This document shows, piece by piece, positions 22,701 to 30,599 of a stretch of DNA of 64,000 nt. The position numbers and the translations under genes were made by a program. This DNA comes from Hyperoodon ampullatus (Eukaryota; Chordata; Mammalia; Artiodactyla; Ziphiidae): contig OX457061.1 of NCBI GenBank assembly GCA_949752795.1, positions 38,286,338 to 38,350,337 on the forward strand. The letters are read 5' to 3'. Every line of letters starts with the position of its first letter. Position 1 is the first letter of the stretch. The notes beneath the pieces were generated by a model, which worked only from the letters and a program-made list of their open reading frames with translations, had not been told where the DNA came from and searched no databases.

Positions 22701-25653
22701 TGATGTGGGCAGCAGGGACCGTGGCCGCCATGTCCAGCATCACATTTCCAGCAGTCAGTGCCCTCGTCTCTCGGAATGCAGAGTCAGATCAGCAAGGTGA
22801 GGTCACTGTTTTCCTCCTTCAACGGAGACGTACCTGCCGTAAGCATGAGCAACTCTGAGCCTCTCTTCACATCAGCAAAGCAAGATGTTACAGCCATGTG
22901 GTCCCTGCTCAACAATCATACCTATTTACTTTGGCAAATAGGAAAATTCTGTTTTCCTTCCTACTTTGATCTTTGATCATATTTTTGAAATCTGGACTCA
23001 GCAGGTCAGAATACTAAGACAACTATCCATTTTCTCTTTTCAGTTTTGACTCCTCTTTTATTTGTCACCGTTAGAATTTACTAGACTTTAATCATATTTT
23101 AACAGAGTAGTTAGTAAAACAATGAGTTCTTTCACTGAAATTTCTTTAATTTGGAATCACTCAAAGTCCATTACTCAACTTAGGAAATGATTCTTTGAGT
23201 GGATAAAGAAAAATAAATCTGAGCAGTTCTTGATAATTGGATGCAGAGTGAGAGACAAAATTAAGATGACTATGTCGAGTAGCACTCTGTCTAGACTCTT
23301 ACTTCATCCTTCTTGTGCCTCTGGCTTCCCTATCAAGCAGTTCCTACTGCCAAAATTAGTCCTTTTCTTTCTCCATTACTTAATGGCTTACCTGACTGTA
23401 GTCAGGAAGTAGTGAACTTCAGAAGAAAAAAATTTTAATGCCTTAGAGATATTTTTAAAGTTTCAATAAAAAACTAGATTGGAAAAGCTAGTTTATTCAT
23501 TGCACCTATTTTTCCATATCAGAAATTAGCCATCTTATTCATATTTACTTTTATTTTTTTTAATCTTTTTTTTTTTTTTTTTTTTACAGTAGGTCCTTGT
23601 TGGTTATCTATTTTAAATATAGCAGTATCATTTGAAGACCACAAATTCTGTGTGTTACCCTGGTTATGTTAACTTAGCTGACTGCATCCTTGGGGAGGTG
23701 TGCTTGAAGTAAAGGTATGAGCTATCTGTGAAGGATGGACATTGCCTTGGCATCTAAGAGACACTGTCCTATCTCAGGGCATGAATTTTCTTTGGCTTTT
23801 TTTATGCTTACATGTATTAATACAGATGTTTCTAAATGTCAGCATATAAACTTATTAGAACACACTGTATTAGGTTGAATTATATTTGACCATTTTTGAT
23901 TTACAGCAACATTCATCTCATGATTCAAGCTAATTTTTTACCTGCCACATTAGATACCAGAGATATCTAGAAATTAGCACTTGGGTTTTTCAGTAGAGGT
24001 GTACAGGGAGATGGACCTGGAGTATAGAGGTCACTGCGAGGAACATAATCTGTCTGAAGGTGCTGGGAGCACACAGCATCAAGACCGCTATGGACTCACA
24101 CATGGGCAGGGATACAAGAGGCAAAGGGCAGATTTTTATTGTAAAAGCACCATTAAATGAGTATAAAAGGAAAATCTCAATCCACAGAAAAGTGTAAATT
24201 GCCTATAAATGGAGAATATCAAAACTTTTTATTATTCCCTGATTACAGGAAGATCTGCTGTTAGGGAATTCAGCCTCAAAGGGATTTTAGAAACATCACT
24301 GTCATTTCATACCCTATAGATCTTAGGACATTGAGTGAGGACAACATTAAAAGGATATAGAAAACCAAGGAAACATTTGTGCAATGAATGAAAATATGAT
24401 GGGTAAAGTCCCTAAAATCTACTTTCCACAGCCTAGACTACTCAGTCCAGCAGAAGCAGTATTTCATATTAGTAAGAAAGTACTGTTAGTCTCCAATCTG
24501 AGAAGACTGGCTCCCTTCTCTTTTTTCTGACCTAGGAGTTGCCCAGGGTGTCATAACTGGAATAAGAGGACTGTGTAATGGCGTGGGGCCAGCCCTGTAT
24601 GGCTTCGTATTCTACATGTTCCACATGGAACTGACTGAGTTGGAACTGGAATTGAAATCTAACAATGCTGCCCTGCAGGTAATTTGGTAATAAGTCTAGG
24701 TTTACAATAGCATTTGTGTCTGATTTATAGCAAAATCTTCCGACCTCAAATTTGGAAAGTGTTCTTATTTTTATAATACTATTGTATTTGACAGTAGTAA
24801 GTGCTATGTTCATTGCTTCCTGGGACTAGGGAGGGATCATTTCAGTGATTTAATATCTTATGTAAAAGATTTGTCTTAACTTTGTTCAGATTCTGTTTTC
24901 ACCTATATAATTACTCTGATCAGAATGCTGTCCTCTGGTGAAGCTCAGGCCAAATAAAAGATGAAATGACCTAAAATTCCAGCTAGAATTTGAGCTAGAG
25001 TGCTTTTTCTACTATTTATTTGCTATTACTTCCCTCCTTCCAAGCTATATTTAATATAGATTTCTATACAAAATTGGAATTACTGTTCATGTACATAGTG
25101 CATGAACTCAGGTCACAGGGCAGGATTAGAGATAAACAACTATTGTTTACATGTTTGGTTAAGCTGTTGGAAAGTTTGGTTAAGCTGTTGGAAAGTGGTG
25201 CACAAAGCAGTGATTAGTTGCCCTCCATCATATTCCAGACACCAGGCTCTGTTAGAATTTGCTATGACACTTAATGAACATTTGCTTATGAGAAAATAAC
25301 TCACTTTTCAGTGGTGTGCTATTTTGGGGTCGTCCAGGATTAATTTTGATTGGAAAGACTAACCAAATTCTTCATCTTCATTTGTTTCCCACACCCATCA
25401 GGGAGCTGTCATCCCAGGCCCACCGTTTTTATTTGGGGCATGTATAGTTCTTATATCTTTTCTGGTTGCCTTATTCATCCCTGAATACAGTAAAGGCAGT
25501 GGAATTCAAAAACACAGCAACAGCATCAGCGGCAGCCTAACCAACACAACAGAACGAGGCAGTGATGAAGACATTGAGCCACTACTGCAGGACAGCAGCA
25601 TCTGGGAGCTCTCTTCCTTCGAGGAGCCTGGGAATCAGTGCACTGAGCTATAA
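7053..25653 (+). CDS. MFSD14B: MFSD14B (HIATL1), 3' portion: nine coding exons, 417 codons
   Basis: Spliced gene for a multi-pass membrane protein of the major facilitator superfamily, MFSD14 (hippocampus-abundant-transcript-like) group; the transported substrate is not established. Joining nine exons with GT-AG introns gives 1,254 bases with no frameshift or internal stop, ending in TAA at 25651. The first exon carries the MFS loop 2-3 motif (GALSDVWGRK, residues 12-21 of this partial protein). Hydrophobic segments follow throughout. The hydrophilic tail ending WELSSFEEPGNQCTEL fits the MFSD14B paralogue rather than MFSD14A. The family protein is about 506 residues as I recall, so about 89 N-terminal residues (start codon, first membrane helix) are missing. 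I could not find them in 1-7052, and they probably lie in exons upstream of the window. The tail contains an acidic dileucine motif (DIEPLL, residues 391-396), a typical endosome/lysosome sorting signal; that role is inferred. Coordinates span exons and introns. Confidence 0.94.
8937..9051 (+). CDS. MFSD14B: MFSD14B coding exon b
   Basis: Acceptor ttatag ends at 8936; donor gtaaga starts at 9052. The first G completes the codon started in the previous exon, then 38 codons follow and the exon ends in phase 0. It encodes WYFAMISMSGVF and a further hydrophobic helix, then the loop VTQEHERSTAYGS (to residue 81). The final codon is TCG (Ser81); I recall Leu here in MFSD14A. Confidence 0.94.
9830..10260. 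repeat. Possible LTR-like interspersed repeat
   Basis: Segments such as attaacaggagaaaaacaaat, gggagtcccacaaagatgtg and ccaaagtggcacattttggg look like a dispersed mammalian repeat with LTR character. I cannot name the family, and no coding part is present. Confidence 0.4.
10970..11085 (+). repeat. MIR-type ancient SINE remnant
   Basis: Contains cagttcttcatctgtaaaat followed by ggcagttataataatgcctg, the hallmark 'cagtttcctcatctgtaaaatgg...taatagtacc' stretch of MIR. Confidence 0.7.
12370..12586 (-). mobile_element. CHR-type SINE with very long flanking duplication
   Basis: Minus-strand SINE: poly-T at 12370, head with A/B boxes near 12586. The flanks at 12324-12369 and 12588-12632 are almost identical over 45-46 bases (one T difference), an unusually long target site duplication. 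Confidence 0.93.
13235..13298. repeat. Imperfect 32-base tandem repeat
   Basis: Two adjacent 32-base units (13235-13266 and 13267-13298), each with the skeleton agcac-tgagga-ctgcagca and differing at several positions. Confidence 0.75.
13371..13442 (+). repeat. L2/MIR 3' tail
   Basis: gaagggcaggagctctgtct followed by ctggcacatagtagatgctc and aataaatattgaa, the well-known conserved 3' end of L2/MIR. Confidence 0.7.
14470..14688 (+). CDS. MFSD14B: MFSD14B coding exon c
   Basis: Acceptor ccatag ends at 14469; donor gtaaat starts at 14689. Exactly 73 codons (residues 82-154), phase 0 at both ends. Encodes VSATFAASLVSSPAIGAYL and a strongly hydrophobic helix, then the loop PESLPEKMRP...SWKQADPFA, which is highly characteristic of MFSD14 proteins. 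Confidence 0.95.
14689..16322 (+). other. Intron between MFSD14B exons c and d
   Basis: One MIR-like tail near 15560-15655 (ggctgttatgaggattgcag ... tctggtatataacaagg). Otherwise plain AT-rich intron with no gene. Confidence 0.6.
16323..16436 (+). CDS. MFSD14B: MFSD14B coding exon d
   Basis: Acceptor tcctag ends at 16322; donor gtgagt starts at 16437. Thirty-eight codons (residues 155-192), phase 0. Encodes SLKKVGKDS, a hydrophobic helix, then LSYLSEAGQYSSFFLYLRQ. The Ser178 in YLSEAG replaces a Pro that I recall in MFSD14A (YLPEAG), a one-base CCT to TCT change. Confidence 0.95.
16693..16915 (-). mobile_element. CHR-type SINE
   Basis: Minus-strand copy with a poly-T of about 30 bases and an intact head. 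Short target site duplication agaattt at 16689-16695 and 16916-16922. In this copy the tRNA-like head has 'caacgactg' where the others have 'caaccactg'. Confidence 0.92.
17645..18215 (+). mobile_element. Old L1 3' end
   Basis: Contains the ORF2 end/3' UTR phrases seen in mammalian L1 tails: cttacacaaattattattca, gatacacactacagcctggg, attccatttgtatgaaatg and a terminal caataaagctgttttaaaa. 5'-truncated, no open frame. Confidence 0.8.
18225..18486 (+). mobile_element. Cetartiodactyl-type L1 3' UTR fragment
   Basis: Phrases gggagtttggggt, gtcctactgtatagcacaag and aactgagtcactttgctgta match the L1 3' UTR of even-toed ungulates and whales. It ends in an AT-rich tail. Confidence 0.8.
18545..18660 (+). 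repeat. MIR-type ancient SINE remnant
   Basis: gaaccagaggttctagctct followed by attagctagttgtgtaactt, matching the MIR core in order. Boundaries approximate. Confidence 0.6.
18800..19005. mobile_element. MER5A-like hAT transposon with CT-rich insertion
   Basis: Left part gctgctcattagaattagaa and right part acgtgcagccaaagttgaga are the two ends of a MER5A-type non-autonomous hAT element. Between them (about 18930-18965) sits a CT-rich run (ctcctctctcccttctcttc) not in the consensus. Confidence 0.65.
19155..19359 (-). mobile_element. CHR-type SINE
   Basis: Minus-strand copy with a short T tail (about 12). The head end reads ggaaacccc instead of ggaagccc. No clear target site duplication was seen. 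Confidence 0.9.
19599..19670 (+). CDS. MFSD14B: MFSD14B coding exon e
   Basis: Acceptor tccacag ends at 19598; donor gtgagt starts at 19671. Twenty-four codons (residues 193-216), VIGFGSVKIAAFIAMVGIL and onwards, forming most of a membrane helix. The shortest exon in the window, in phase at both ends. Confidence 0.94.
19671..21093 (+). other. Intron between MFSD14B exons e and f
   Basis: The first 230 bases (from about 19710: gtaactgtagattcatagga, ccatggtaacatcttatgtc, aaactgacatggatacagac) resemble an old L1 or similar LINE fragment. The rest shows no recognisable element. Confidence 0.5.
21094..21206 (+). CDS. MFSD14B: MFSD14B coding exon f
   Basis: Acceptor tttgcag ends at 21093; donor gtaagc starts at 21207. 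Encodes residues 217-253 plus two bases of Trp254. Includes LMRSLGNKNTVLLGLGFQM and the helix continuing into AWYGFGSQA. Reading frame intact. Confidence 0.95.
21207..22698 (+). other. Intron between MFSD14B exons f and g
   Basis: No gene and no clearly recognised repeat; plain intronic sequence. Confidence 0.5.
22699..22796 (+). CDS. MFSD14B: MFSD14B coding exon g
   Basis: Acceptor attgcag ends at 22698; donor gtgagg starts at 22797. One base completes Trp254, then 32 codons (MMWAAGTVAAMSSITFPAVS and so on) and the first base of Gly287. A hydrophobic helix leads into the loop LVSRNAESDQQ. Confidence 0.95.
22797..24535 (+). other. Intron between MFSD14B exons g and h
   Basis: No exon or confidently identified repeat. 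A T-rich run at 23555-23586 is the only simple-sequence feature. Confidence 0.5.
24536..24678 (+). CDS. MFSD14B: MFSD14B coding exon h
   Basis: Acceptor acctag ends at 24535; donor gtaatt starts at 24679. Two bases complete Gly287, then 47 codons (to residue 334). Encodes VAQGVITGIRGLCNGVGPAL and a helix, then the hydrophilic, Glu/Leu-rich extracytoplasmic-type loop ELTELELELKSNNAALQ, the part of the family that varies most between paralogues. Confidence 0.94.
24679..25401 (+). other. Intron before terminal MFSD14B exon
   Basis: Short intron containing one perfect tandem duplication: the 21-base unit gtttggttaagctgttggaaa, less its last base in this quote of twenty: gtttggttaagctgttggaa, occurs at 25153-25173 and 25174-25194. 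Nothing else was recognised. Confidence 0.7.
25402..25653 (+). CDS. MFSD14B: MFSD14B terminal coding exon
   Basis: Acceptor catcag ends at 25401. Encodes residues 335-417: the last membrane helix (PPFLFGACIVLISFLVALFI) and a cytosolic tail rich in Ser, Asn and acidic residues. The stop is TAA at 25651-25653. The tail holds DIEPLL (391-396), which fits the acidic dileucine consensus, and ends CTEL. Confidence 0.95.
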   Translation, partial: GAVIPGPPFLFGACIVLISFLVALFIPEYSKGSGIQKHSNSISGSLTNTTERGSDEDIEPLLQDSSIWELSSFEEPGNQCTEL

Positions 25654-25890
25654 ACTCTGAAGAAACGAGAATTCTGTAGACTCCATCTCTGAGAGCCATG
25701 GGGGAGCCACACCACACTGGAGACTTCATGGTGCTGGAGGGGAGATACTAGTGGCATCCTTCAGGGCCGAGTTTGAGAAGTAACCTCCACCCCTCGTCTC
25801 CTGCCCCTTCCTCCTCCTGTTCCTTTTCTACCATTCTTTTTCTTTCTGCTTATATGTTAGAACAAGTTAAGGTTGAAATACTTTTCTGCA

Positions 25891-25896
25891 AATAAA
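25891..25896 (+). terminator. Proximal polyadenylation signal AATAAA
   Basis: AATAAA 238 bases after the stop codon. Use of this site would give a short 3' UTR. The downstream sequence is only modestly T/G-rich, so it may be the minor site. Confidence 0.5.
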
Positions 25897-27151
25897 TGCA
25901 ACTCTCAAAGTTATCTGGAGTCCTCACTTTGAAACTCAGAAAAAGTCATCTCTGGTAGAAAGGATGACTTTCCTTTAATAACTCCAGAGTAAGAGTGACC
26001 ATGTCCTTTTCAGTAGAAGGTGCAGGATTAGTAACAACTGCCTTCTCTGGCAAAATTTGAGATAAAGAATCCCATATTTTCTTCCCTTCTGTTTCTCTGA
26101 ACTGTGCCCGTTTAGCCCATAAGTGTTTATGAGTGGCGGCTCCAAGAGTCACTCAGTATCAGGGATCTATTGCCTTTGTTCAAAGGTCAAGCAAATAACT
26201 AGTCTTACTCTCCTTTCCTTCTCTCTACTTCCTATTCTTGGCTAGAGTGAAATTCAGCATATACACCTCTGGACAGTAATAATATTGATTAGTGATAACC
26301 TTTACCAGATGAAGGAAAATTTTTTAATAAATATAAATCATGAAGAACTAGCAATTCAGATTCCTGGACCTAATGTTTTGGTTAGATCCAAGGTGATTTT
26401 ACAGAAGAAAAACATACATCAGCCATTCTGGTGGCAACATAGAAATTGGAGGGTGCTTGTAAGAAAGTTTTCAACAATGTAAACATTCCTAAGTGAGAAT
26501 GAGAGTTAGTAACTGGATACCAGTGGAGTTTATATCCAAGTTTAGACTCACGTAATGCATTCTTACTATATTTGCTCCTACCCACATCTCCTGTGTCTTA
26601 CTTTTCAGTGTTTCTTATTCATCACACCCCTGCCTTAACTGCTCTATGTAGGCATTTGTTTTCAGTCAGTCTTTATTTTCATCTATGTATCTGCCATTTG
26701 AATCTCATGGGAATATGCACAGCAAATTCCTTTCTAAAATATAATGGTTTAAGAAGCTCAGTTTCACAATAAGTGTCTTGCTAATTTTTCGAGATGTTTT
26801 ATGGACAAAGAAAACTTTACAGATTATATGTATTTTCATGCACCAGTAAGTGGACCATTAACTAGGGCCCATCTTTAACACAGCACTCCTTTGAAAGTTT
26901 TATAGGTATGAAATATATGTAGATGTTCATAAGGAGTTTTAATTTTTTTTGATGGGGTGCTATGTAAATCTTGTATTTATAAATGTAATGAAGGTATTGA
27001 CAGAAAAAAATATATACAACTTTTATAAAGGATTGTGTACTGACTGAATACATTTAAAAGAAAATATATTTTGAAACCTGTTCTGCTGCGAACAAAGATA
27101 ACATATCTTTTTACTATGCTGTTGGTTTTTAAGTTAAGCTTCCTAATGCAT

Positions 27152-27157
27152 AATAAA
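27152..27157 (+). terminator. Distal polyadenylation signal AATAAA
   Basis: AATAAA followed after about 15-40 bases by a T/G-rich tract (ttatgtcttttgtgtttctt), the usual downstream element. Repeats begin about 200 bases further on. This is the best candidate for the main 3' end of MFSD14B. Confidence 0.7.
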
Positions 27158-27175
27158 TTTGCAACGGATACTTTT

Positions 27176-27387
27176 ATGTCTTTTGTGTTTCTTTAAAGCG
27201 AACAGTACCATTGATCTTTGGGTTCTCCTTTGAGTGACTTTCAACTGAAATAAGTTTTTAGTCCTTAAGCTAATGCAGAAGATATGTGTATTTTCAAAAT
27301 AAGTTTCATTTCAAAATCTCCCTTCAAAAAGTTGTGATCTTCAAAAAGAGATCACAACTATTTTTTATTTTTAAAAAAAGCAGGGGT
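27176..27387. other. Start of gene-poor repeat region
   Basis: AT-rich sequence just after MFSD14B. It contains a short inverted repeat around 27333-27358 (gttgtgatctt...aagagatcacaac) that could form a hairpin. No gene seen. Confidence 0.5.
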
Positions 27388-27402
27388 ACAAACATACTTG
27401 TA

Positions 27403-27614
27403 GGGCTTCCCTGGTGGCGCAGTGGTTGCGAGTCCGCCTGCCGATGCAGGGGACGCAGGTTCGTGCCCCGGTCTGGGAAGATCCCACATGTCGCAGAGCG
27501 GCTGGGCCCGTGAGCCATGGCCGCTGAGCCTGCACGTCCGGAGCCTGTGCTCCGCAACGGGAGAGGCCACAGCAGTGAGAAGCCCGCGTACCGCAAAACA
27601 AAAACAAAAACAAA
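27403..27614 (+). mobile_element. CHR-type SINE
   Basis: Plus-strand copy from ggcttccctggtggcgcag to an A-rich tail with caaaa units. A perfect 15-base target site duplication acaaacatacttgta lies at 27388-27402 and 27615-27629. It inserted into an older L1 3' end. Confidence 0.95.
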
Positions 27615-27629
27615 ACAAACATACTTGTA

Positions 27630-28420
27630 CACCCATGTTTATTAGCAGCATCATTCACAGTAACCAAAAGGTGGAAGCAACCCATGTCCATTGTTGGATG
27701 AATGGATAAAGAAAATATGGTATATATTATACATAAATGGAATATTATTTGGCCTTTAAAAGGAACGAAATTCTGACACATGCTACAATGTGGATGAACC
27801 TTGAAGATATGCTAAGTGAAATAAGGCAGTCACAAGTTGACAAGTACTATATGGTTCAACTTATATGAAATATCTAGTCAAATTCATACAGAAAGTAGAA
27901 TAGTGGTTGCAGGACTAAGGGGAAAGGGAAGTTATTATTTAATGGGTAGAGTTTCAGTTTTGCAGGTAAAGTTCTGGAGATGGATGGTGAGGATGGTTGC
28001 ACAACAATGTAAATGTACTTAATGCCACTGAACTACTTAAAAATGGCTTAAATGATCCATTTTATGTTATATATATATATATTTTATATATAAATTTATT
28101 TATTTATTTTTGGCTCTGTTGGGTCTTCGTTTCTGTGCGCGGGCTTTCTCTAGTTGCGGCGAGCGGGGGCCACTCCTCATCGCGGTGCGCGGGCCTCTCA
28201 CTGTCGCGGCCTCTCTTGTTGCAGAGCACAGGCTCCAGATGCGCAGGCTCAGTAATTGTGGCTCACGGGCCTAGTTGCTCTGCGGCATGTGGGATCTTCC
28301 CAGACAAGGGCTCAAACCCGTGTCCCCTGCACTGGCAGGCAGATTCTCAACCACTGCACCACCAGGGAAGCCCTATGTTAGGTATATTTTGCCACAGTTT
28401 TTAAAAGATGCTCTCATGGA
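27630..28420 (+). mobile_element. Old L1 3' end, interrupted by SINE
   Basis: Contains caacccatgtccattgttgg, gaatggataaagaaaatatg and gaatattatttggcctttaa, the L1 ORF2 C-terminal/3' region on the plus strand. The part after the SINE (28381 onwards, ggtatattttgccacagttt) is its continuation. Confidence 0.8.
28070..28373 (-). mobile_element. Longer CHR-type SINE (CHR-2-like)
   Basis: Minus-strand copy with the 'tgttgggtcttcg' tail module and an AT-rich tail at its left. Target site duplication tatgtta at 28063-28069 and 28374-28380. Inserted in the 3' UTR of an old L1. Confidence 0.92.
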
Positions 28421-28489
28421 GTCTTTGTTCTTTACCACTGCTTATCAAAATTTTAGTTTCTTTACCCAGTATAACAAATGTCATTTTTT

Positions 28490-29600
28490 TAAATTAGGTA
28501 GATTTTTTAAATTGAGATAAAATTAACCATTTTAACCATTCCAAAGTGGTTTTTAGTTTAGTGGTTTTTAGTTTATTCACAAGGTTGTACAGCTATTAGC
28601 ACTATCTAATTCCAGAACATTTCCATCATCCCAAAAGAGAAAACCCATACCCATTAGCAATCACTACCAATTCCCCCTATCCCCATCCCCTAGAAACCAG
28701 TAATATACTTTATGTCTATAGATTTGCCTATTTTGGACATTTCATATAAATGGAATCATACAGTATGTGACCTTTTGTGTCAGGCTTCTTTCACATAGCA
28801 TGTTTTCAAGGTTCATCTATGTTGTAGCATGTGTCAATTTTTATTCCTTTTTAAGGCTGAATATTCCACTGTGTGGCATATATCACATTTTCTTTATTCA
28901 GTTATCAATTGATAATGTACCAATCAAATGTCAGTTGGCATTTGGATTGTTCTCACTTTTAGGTTATGAATAATGCTGCTATAAACATTCTTGTCTAAGT
29001 TTTTGTGTGAACATGTCCTCCTAGGTGTGTGTCAGGGAGTAGAGTTGCTAGGTCATGTAGTAACTATGATTAGCCATCTGAGCAACCAACACAGAGCTGC
29101 ACATTTTACATTCTCATCAGTAATGTAAGAGGGCTTCAGTTTCTCTGTATCCTTGCCAACATTTGTTATTTTCTGTTTTGTTGTTTATAGACATCCTAGT
29201 GAGTTTAGAATGGTATCCCATTGTGGTTTTGATTTGCATTTCCCTAATGATTGATGATGATGTTGAGCATCTTTTTGTGCTTATTTGCCGTTTGTATCTT
29301 TTCTTTGGAAAAATGTCTATTCAAGTCCTTTGCCTATTTTTGAATCAAGATGTTTGTTCTCGTTGAGTTGTAAGAGTTCTTTATATATTCTGGACACTAG
29401 ACTCTTACCAGATGTATGACTTGCAAATATTTTCTCCCATTCTGTGGGTTGGCTTTTCTGTTTCTTTATGGTGTCCTTTGATGCCCAAAAGTTTGTGTTA
29501 ATTAGGTCCGATTTATCAGCTTTTTTTCTTTTTGGTGTTTTGTATGGTGTCGTATCTAAGAATCTGTTATCAAATCCAAGGTAATGAATTTATATGTTTT
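28490..29600 (-). mobile_element. Old L1 fragment, antisense
   Basis: Reads as the complement of L1 ORF2 C-terminus and 3' UTR: ttgagataaaattaaccatt at its 3' end, then complements of the tail motifs (ggacatttcatataaatgga; ttctttggaaaaatgtctat). No open frame. Confidence 0.8.
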
Positions 29601-29609
29601 CTTTTTTCA

Positions 29610-30184
29610 CACATCTTAAAAGTCACCATTTTAACCATTTTAAAGGTACAATTCAGTGTTTTTTAGTATAGTCATGATATTGTTTAGCCATCCGTACTAT
29701 CTGACTCCAAAATCTTTTCATGTGCTTGCTGGCCATTTGAATATTCTCTTTGCAGAAATGTGTGTTCAAATCCTTTGCCCATTTTTAAAATGGATTATCT
29801 TTTGTTGTTGGGTTGTAAGTGATCTTTATATATTCTGGATGTAGACTCTTATCAGATATACTGTTTAATAAATATTTTCTCTCATTCTGTGGTTTTTCTT
29901 TTTACTTTCTTGATAGTGTCCTCTCATGCATAGATTTTGATAAAGTCTAGTTTATTTTTTCTTTTGTCAATTGTGCTTTTGGTGGCATATTTGAGAAACC
30001 ATTGACTAATCCAAGGTCATGAAGGTTTACAACTATTTTTCACTTCTAAGAGTTATATAGTTTTATCTCCTACATTTAGGTCTTTGATCCATTTTGGGTA
30101 AATTTTTTGTATATGGTGTGAGATAGAAGTCCTAATTTATCCTTTTTCATGTAGTTATCCAGTTCCCCGTACCATTTGTGGTTG
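29610..30184 (-). mobile_element. Second old L1 fragment, antisense, with internal deletion
   Basis: Repeats the L1 3'-UTR start (ccattttaaccattttaaag) and then jumps at about 29705 directly to ORF2 C-terminal sequence (gtgcttgctggccatttgaa), so the intervening 3' portion is missing. It ends where the younger L1 inserted. Confidence 0.75.
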
Positions 30185-30599
30185 TCTTTTTTTTTTTAAA
30201 CATCTTTATTGGAGTATAATTGCTTTACAATGGTGTGTTAGCTTCTGCTTTATAACAGTGAATCAGCTATACATATACATATATCCCCATATCTCCTCCC
30301 TCTTGCATCTCCCTCCCTCCCACCCTCCCTATCCCACACCTCTAGGTGGACAGAAAGCACCGAGCTAATCTCCCTGTGCTATGCGGCTGCTTCCCACTAG
30401 CTATTTTACATTTGGTAGTATATGTAAGTCCATGCCACTCTCTCACTTCGTCCCAGCTTACCCTTACCCCTCCCCGTGTCCTCAAGTCCATTCTCTACGT
30501 CTGCGTCTTTATTCCTGTCCTGCCCCTAGGTTCTTCAGAACTTCTTTTTTTTTTTTTTTAGATTCCATATATATCTGTTAGCATACAGTATTTGTTTTT

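Larger units (their letters stand above)
25654..27175 (+). other. MFSD14B: MFSD14B 3' untranslated region
   Basis: Sequence from the stop codon to the likely cleavage region after the distal AATAAA. It has no recognisable young repeat, which fits retention as UTR. Its first 240 bases lead to a proximal polyadenylation signal, and the remaining 1.3 kb is AT-rich. The 3' limit is inferred from the signal and a downstream T/G-rich element, not from transcript data. Confidence 0.75.

Noticed and set aside
27371..27781. Frames of 90-136 codons over SINEs
   Set aside because: All SINE copies give similar RHxGSP/GPSRSA-type translations in several frames. They are shadows of the repeat.
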